A stretch of 64,000 nucleotides of DNA from Symsagittifera roscoffensis (lineage: Eukaryota > Xenacoelomorpha > Acoela > Convolutidae): positions 17,663,802-17,727,801 of the forward strand of contig NC_087064.1 in NCBI RefSeq assembly GCF_963678635.1, written 5' to 3'. Positions 62,592 to 64,000 of the stretch are shown in pieces. The notes under the pieces were generated by a model. It had not been told where the DNA came from. It made no database searches and worked only from the letters and a program-made list of their open reading frames with translations. The translations under genes and the position numbers were made by a program. Position 1 is the first letter of the stretch, and each line of letters starts with the position of its first letter.

Positions 62592-63199
62592 CGCCTTGCT
62601 CTTTTGGCCGGATCGAAAACTGTACATACGCTTTATTTTGCATTTCGCGGTTCTAGCAATACAAGCTGGTTTACTGTTTTTCAAGATTAATTACCGTGTG
62701 TTCAATTAGTATTTGGATGTCTCTGATGTGCTTTCTGAAGTTCAGATTTGAATCTAAAGGTACTCGAAACTTAATTTTGGTCTCCCGAGACACTTTCGAG
62801 TCAGCTTATTTGCTGCGTTTGTTTCAAATAATAGATTAGCCAGCATTTGCATTTTCCTGTGATTCTTATTAGTTTAGTTGATGTTTCAATCATTGCATTG
62901 AAATCTTTTGGCGTTTGGGAAATCCTGATCGAAAACTAGACACACGCTTTTTTGCATTTCGCTGTTCTAATGGTACAAGCTGGTAAAATGTTTTTTTTTC
63001 TAGTATAATTGTCGATTGTTCAATCAGTATTTGGACGTCTCTGATGAGCATTTTGAGATTTGAATCTACAGGTACTCTAAACTTTATTTTGATCTCCTGA
63101 GACACTGTATTGAGACAGCTATCTTGCTCCGCGTAGTTCCTCATATAAAACATAAGCCAGCTTTTGCATTTTTTGTCATTTTAATTAGTTCAGTTAATG
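62592..63199 (-). repeat. Tandem duplication, ~325-bp period
   Basis: 62592-62883 and 62918-63199 match at about 75 percent: GATCGAAAACT-ACACGC, GTACAAGCTGGT, TATTTGGA-GTCTCTGATG, GAGACACT and AGCCAGC-TTTGCATTTT blocks. The - strand ORF at 63153-62890 lies in the right unit and may be LINE coding sequence, not recognised. Confidence 0.7.
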
Positions 63200-63420
63200 C
63201 CACTCATTCTATTAAAATCAAGGGTGTTAAACGCAGCAGAGAGATCAACACCGGGAAAGATAACCATTTTGTTTGCATCCAGCTCATTTAAAATTTCATA
63301 GAAACTTTCCATGACATGTTTCGGCCGAATGTAAGGTTCGGTAAGCAGATGTTGTCCATCAAATCGTTGTTGGGATAATCCTTCAATTGCTCCGCTGCAA
63401 GTCTTTTGAAGATTTTACTA
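63200..63420 (-). pseudogene. LINE reverse transcriptase fragment
   Basis: The - strand reads ESFYEILNELDANKMVIFPG and VDLSAAFNTLDF, RT motif A of CR1/Jockey-type LINEs. Upstream in the same frame are GLSQQRFDGQHLL and TEPYIRPKHVM. The decayed copy continues neither way with confidence. It lies upstream, in element sense, of the esterase remnant at 61340, so the two are not in the usual CR1 order. Confidence 0.6.
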
Positions 63421-64000
63421 AGGAGCCTTGTTTAAACAAAAGGATGTTTAACGTCGTTGTGTTAGTTTCTTTAGTGTCGATTTCATTCTGGCTTTCTGAA
63501 GCTTGTTGGGAAAACTCCGTCTTAAACTTGTGTTTAGGGCTAAAAGAAGATTGTCTTTTCAATTTTTTTGCGTAGATTTGAAAAACTAAGCGTGTAAAGG
63601 ATCTCGTTCACATGAACAGTCTGGCAGAGCGTTAATGGTTTTTAAGCTGACTTTTTAAATTTTCTTGCCGAGCTTTGGTGATTCGACTGGGCATCTGAGT
63701 TTCCGAATTTGGTTGTTGAAAATGATTTCCTTATTTTGTTAGTTTTGTCATCTTTTAAGTTTTTTAAAAGCTTTAACTAAATGCATAGGATCACCAATTG
63801 ATGAACATTTTGCCTATTTGCTTTTTCCTAGCAGTTCTTTCAGTGAATTGAAATTTTTCTGAGAGTTCAGATTTTCGTTGGTTTTTCTATGATAAAATTT
63901 TCCCTTTCTTTTGGTCAAAAAATATTTGGTTTCTTCGCCCTGTGTGTAAAACTTAAGTTTTCTATTTCCACACGTTTTTTGGCGACATCTTTCTTCACTC
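63421..64000. other. AT-rich end of window
   Basis: Contains the second copy of the 62393 repeat (63800-64000). The 62-codon + frame at 63387-63575 (VVLVSLVSISFWLSEACW) has a signal-peptide-like look but no supporting exon structure. Confidence 0.35.

Noticed and set aside
1-64000. CRISPR array or prokaryotic operons
   Set aside because: No spaced direct repeats of CRISPR type; splice signals, LINEs and LTR elements show a eukaryotic nuclear genome.

Overview
This is nuclear DNA from an invertebrate animal. The evidence is spliced exons with GT-AG junctions and consistent phases, AATAAA poly(A) signals, a secreted CUB-domain gene, and metazoan-type LTR, LINE, hAT and Polinton-like elements. 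I cannot name the species. About two thirds of the window is transposable-element DNA. The left two thirds is balanced in composition; the right third, from about 44 kb, is AT-rich and intron-like.

Layout. (1) 1-17463, + strand: decayed remains of an LTR-retroelement family whose post-integrase part encodes a macro-like domain, a coiled coil, an SGNH (GDSL) hydrolase and several orphan proteins. It contains a 1384-bp tandem array (1-3091, plus a separate piece at 5334-6150). Its distal half is duplicated (8330-12433 and 13058-17463). (2) 17464-19687 and 42117-43376: one LINE (PHD finger, RT, CCHC, restriction-like endonuclease) split by a later insertion. (3) 19688-42116, - strand: that insertion, a 22.4-kb Ty3/gypsy LTR retrotransposon with ~825-bp LTRs. 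Reading from its 5' end at 42116: LTR, primer-binding site, 2.6-kb leader with a 14-bp minisatellite, gag with two zinc knuckles, protease, RT/RNase H, integrase, an acidic post-integrase segment, a macro-like domain, a short gap, then about 8.5 kb of further coding sequence (coiled coil, SGNH hydrolase, a second SGNH-like protein, a 521-aa protein and four more conserved orphans) and the 3' LTR. (4) 12440-12946 and 43377-43884: two copies of a repeat holding a terminal host exon with poly(A) signal. (5) 44091-53257, + strand: six phase-consistent exons of a secreted CUB-domain gene. Its 5.9-kb intron holds a hAT remnant, a Polinton-like polymerase remnant and a SINE-like tRNA head. (6) 58-64 kb: possible further exons (one Kelch-like and split by a 5'-truncated LINE with a 14-bp target duplication) and decayed CR1-like LINE pieces on the - strand.

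How it fits together. The order of events can be read from the nesting. An old element of the family decayed; its tail plus the neighbouring host terminal exon was duplicated in tandem; a LINE inserted between tail and exon in the second copy; the 22.4-kb LTR element then inserted into the LINE's RT gene. The + strand relics and the - strand element share the whole post-integrase gene order despite strong protein divergence. The extra genes therefore belong to the element family and were not captured by one copy. The candidate novelty is this giant Ty3/gypsy architecture, with a macro-like module and one or two SGNH hydrolase modules downstream of integrase. The intact-looking copy is broken by many single frameshifts, several at homopolymers, and two in-frame stops, so it is either recently dead or carries assembly indels.
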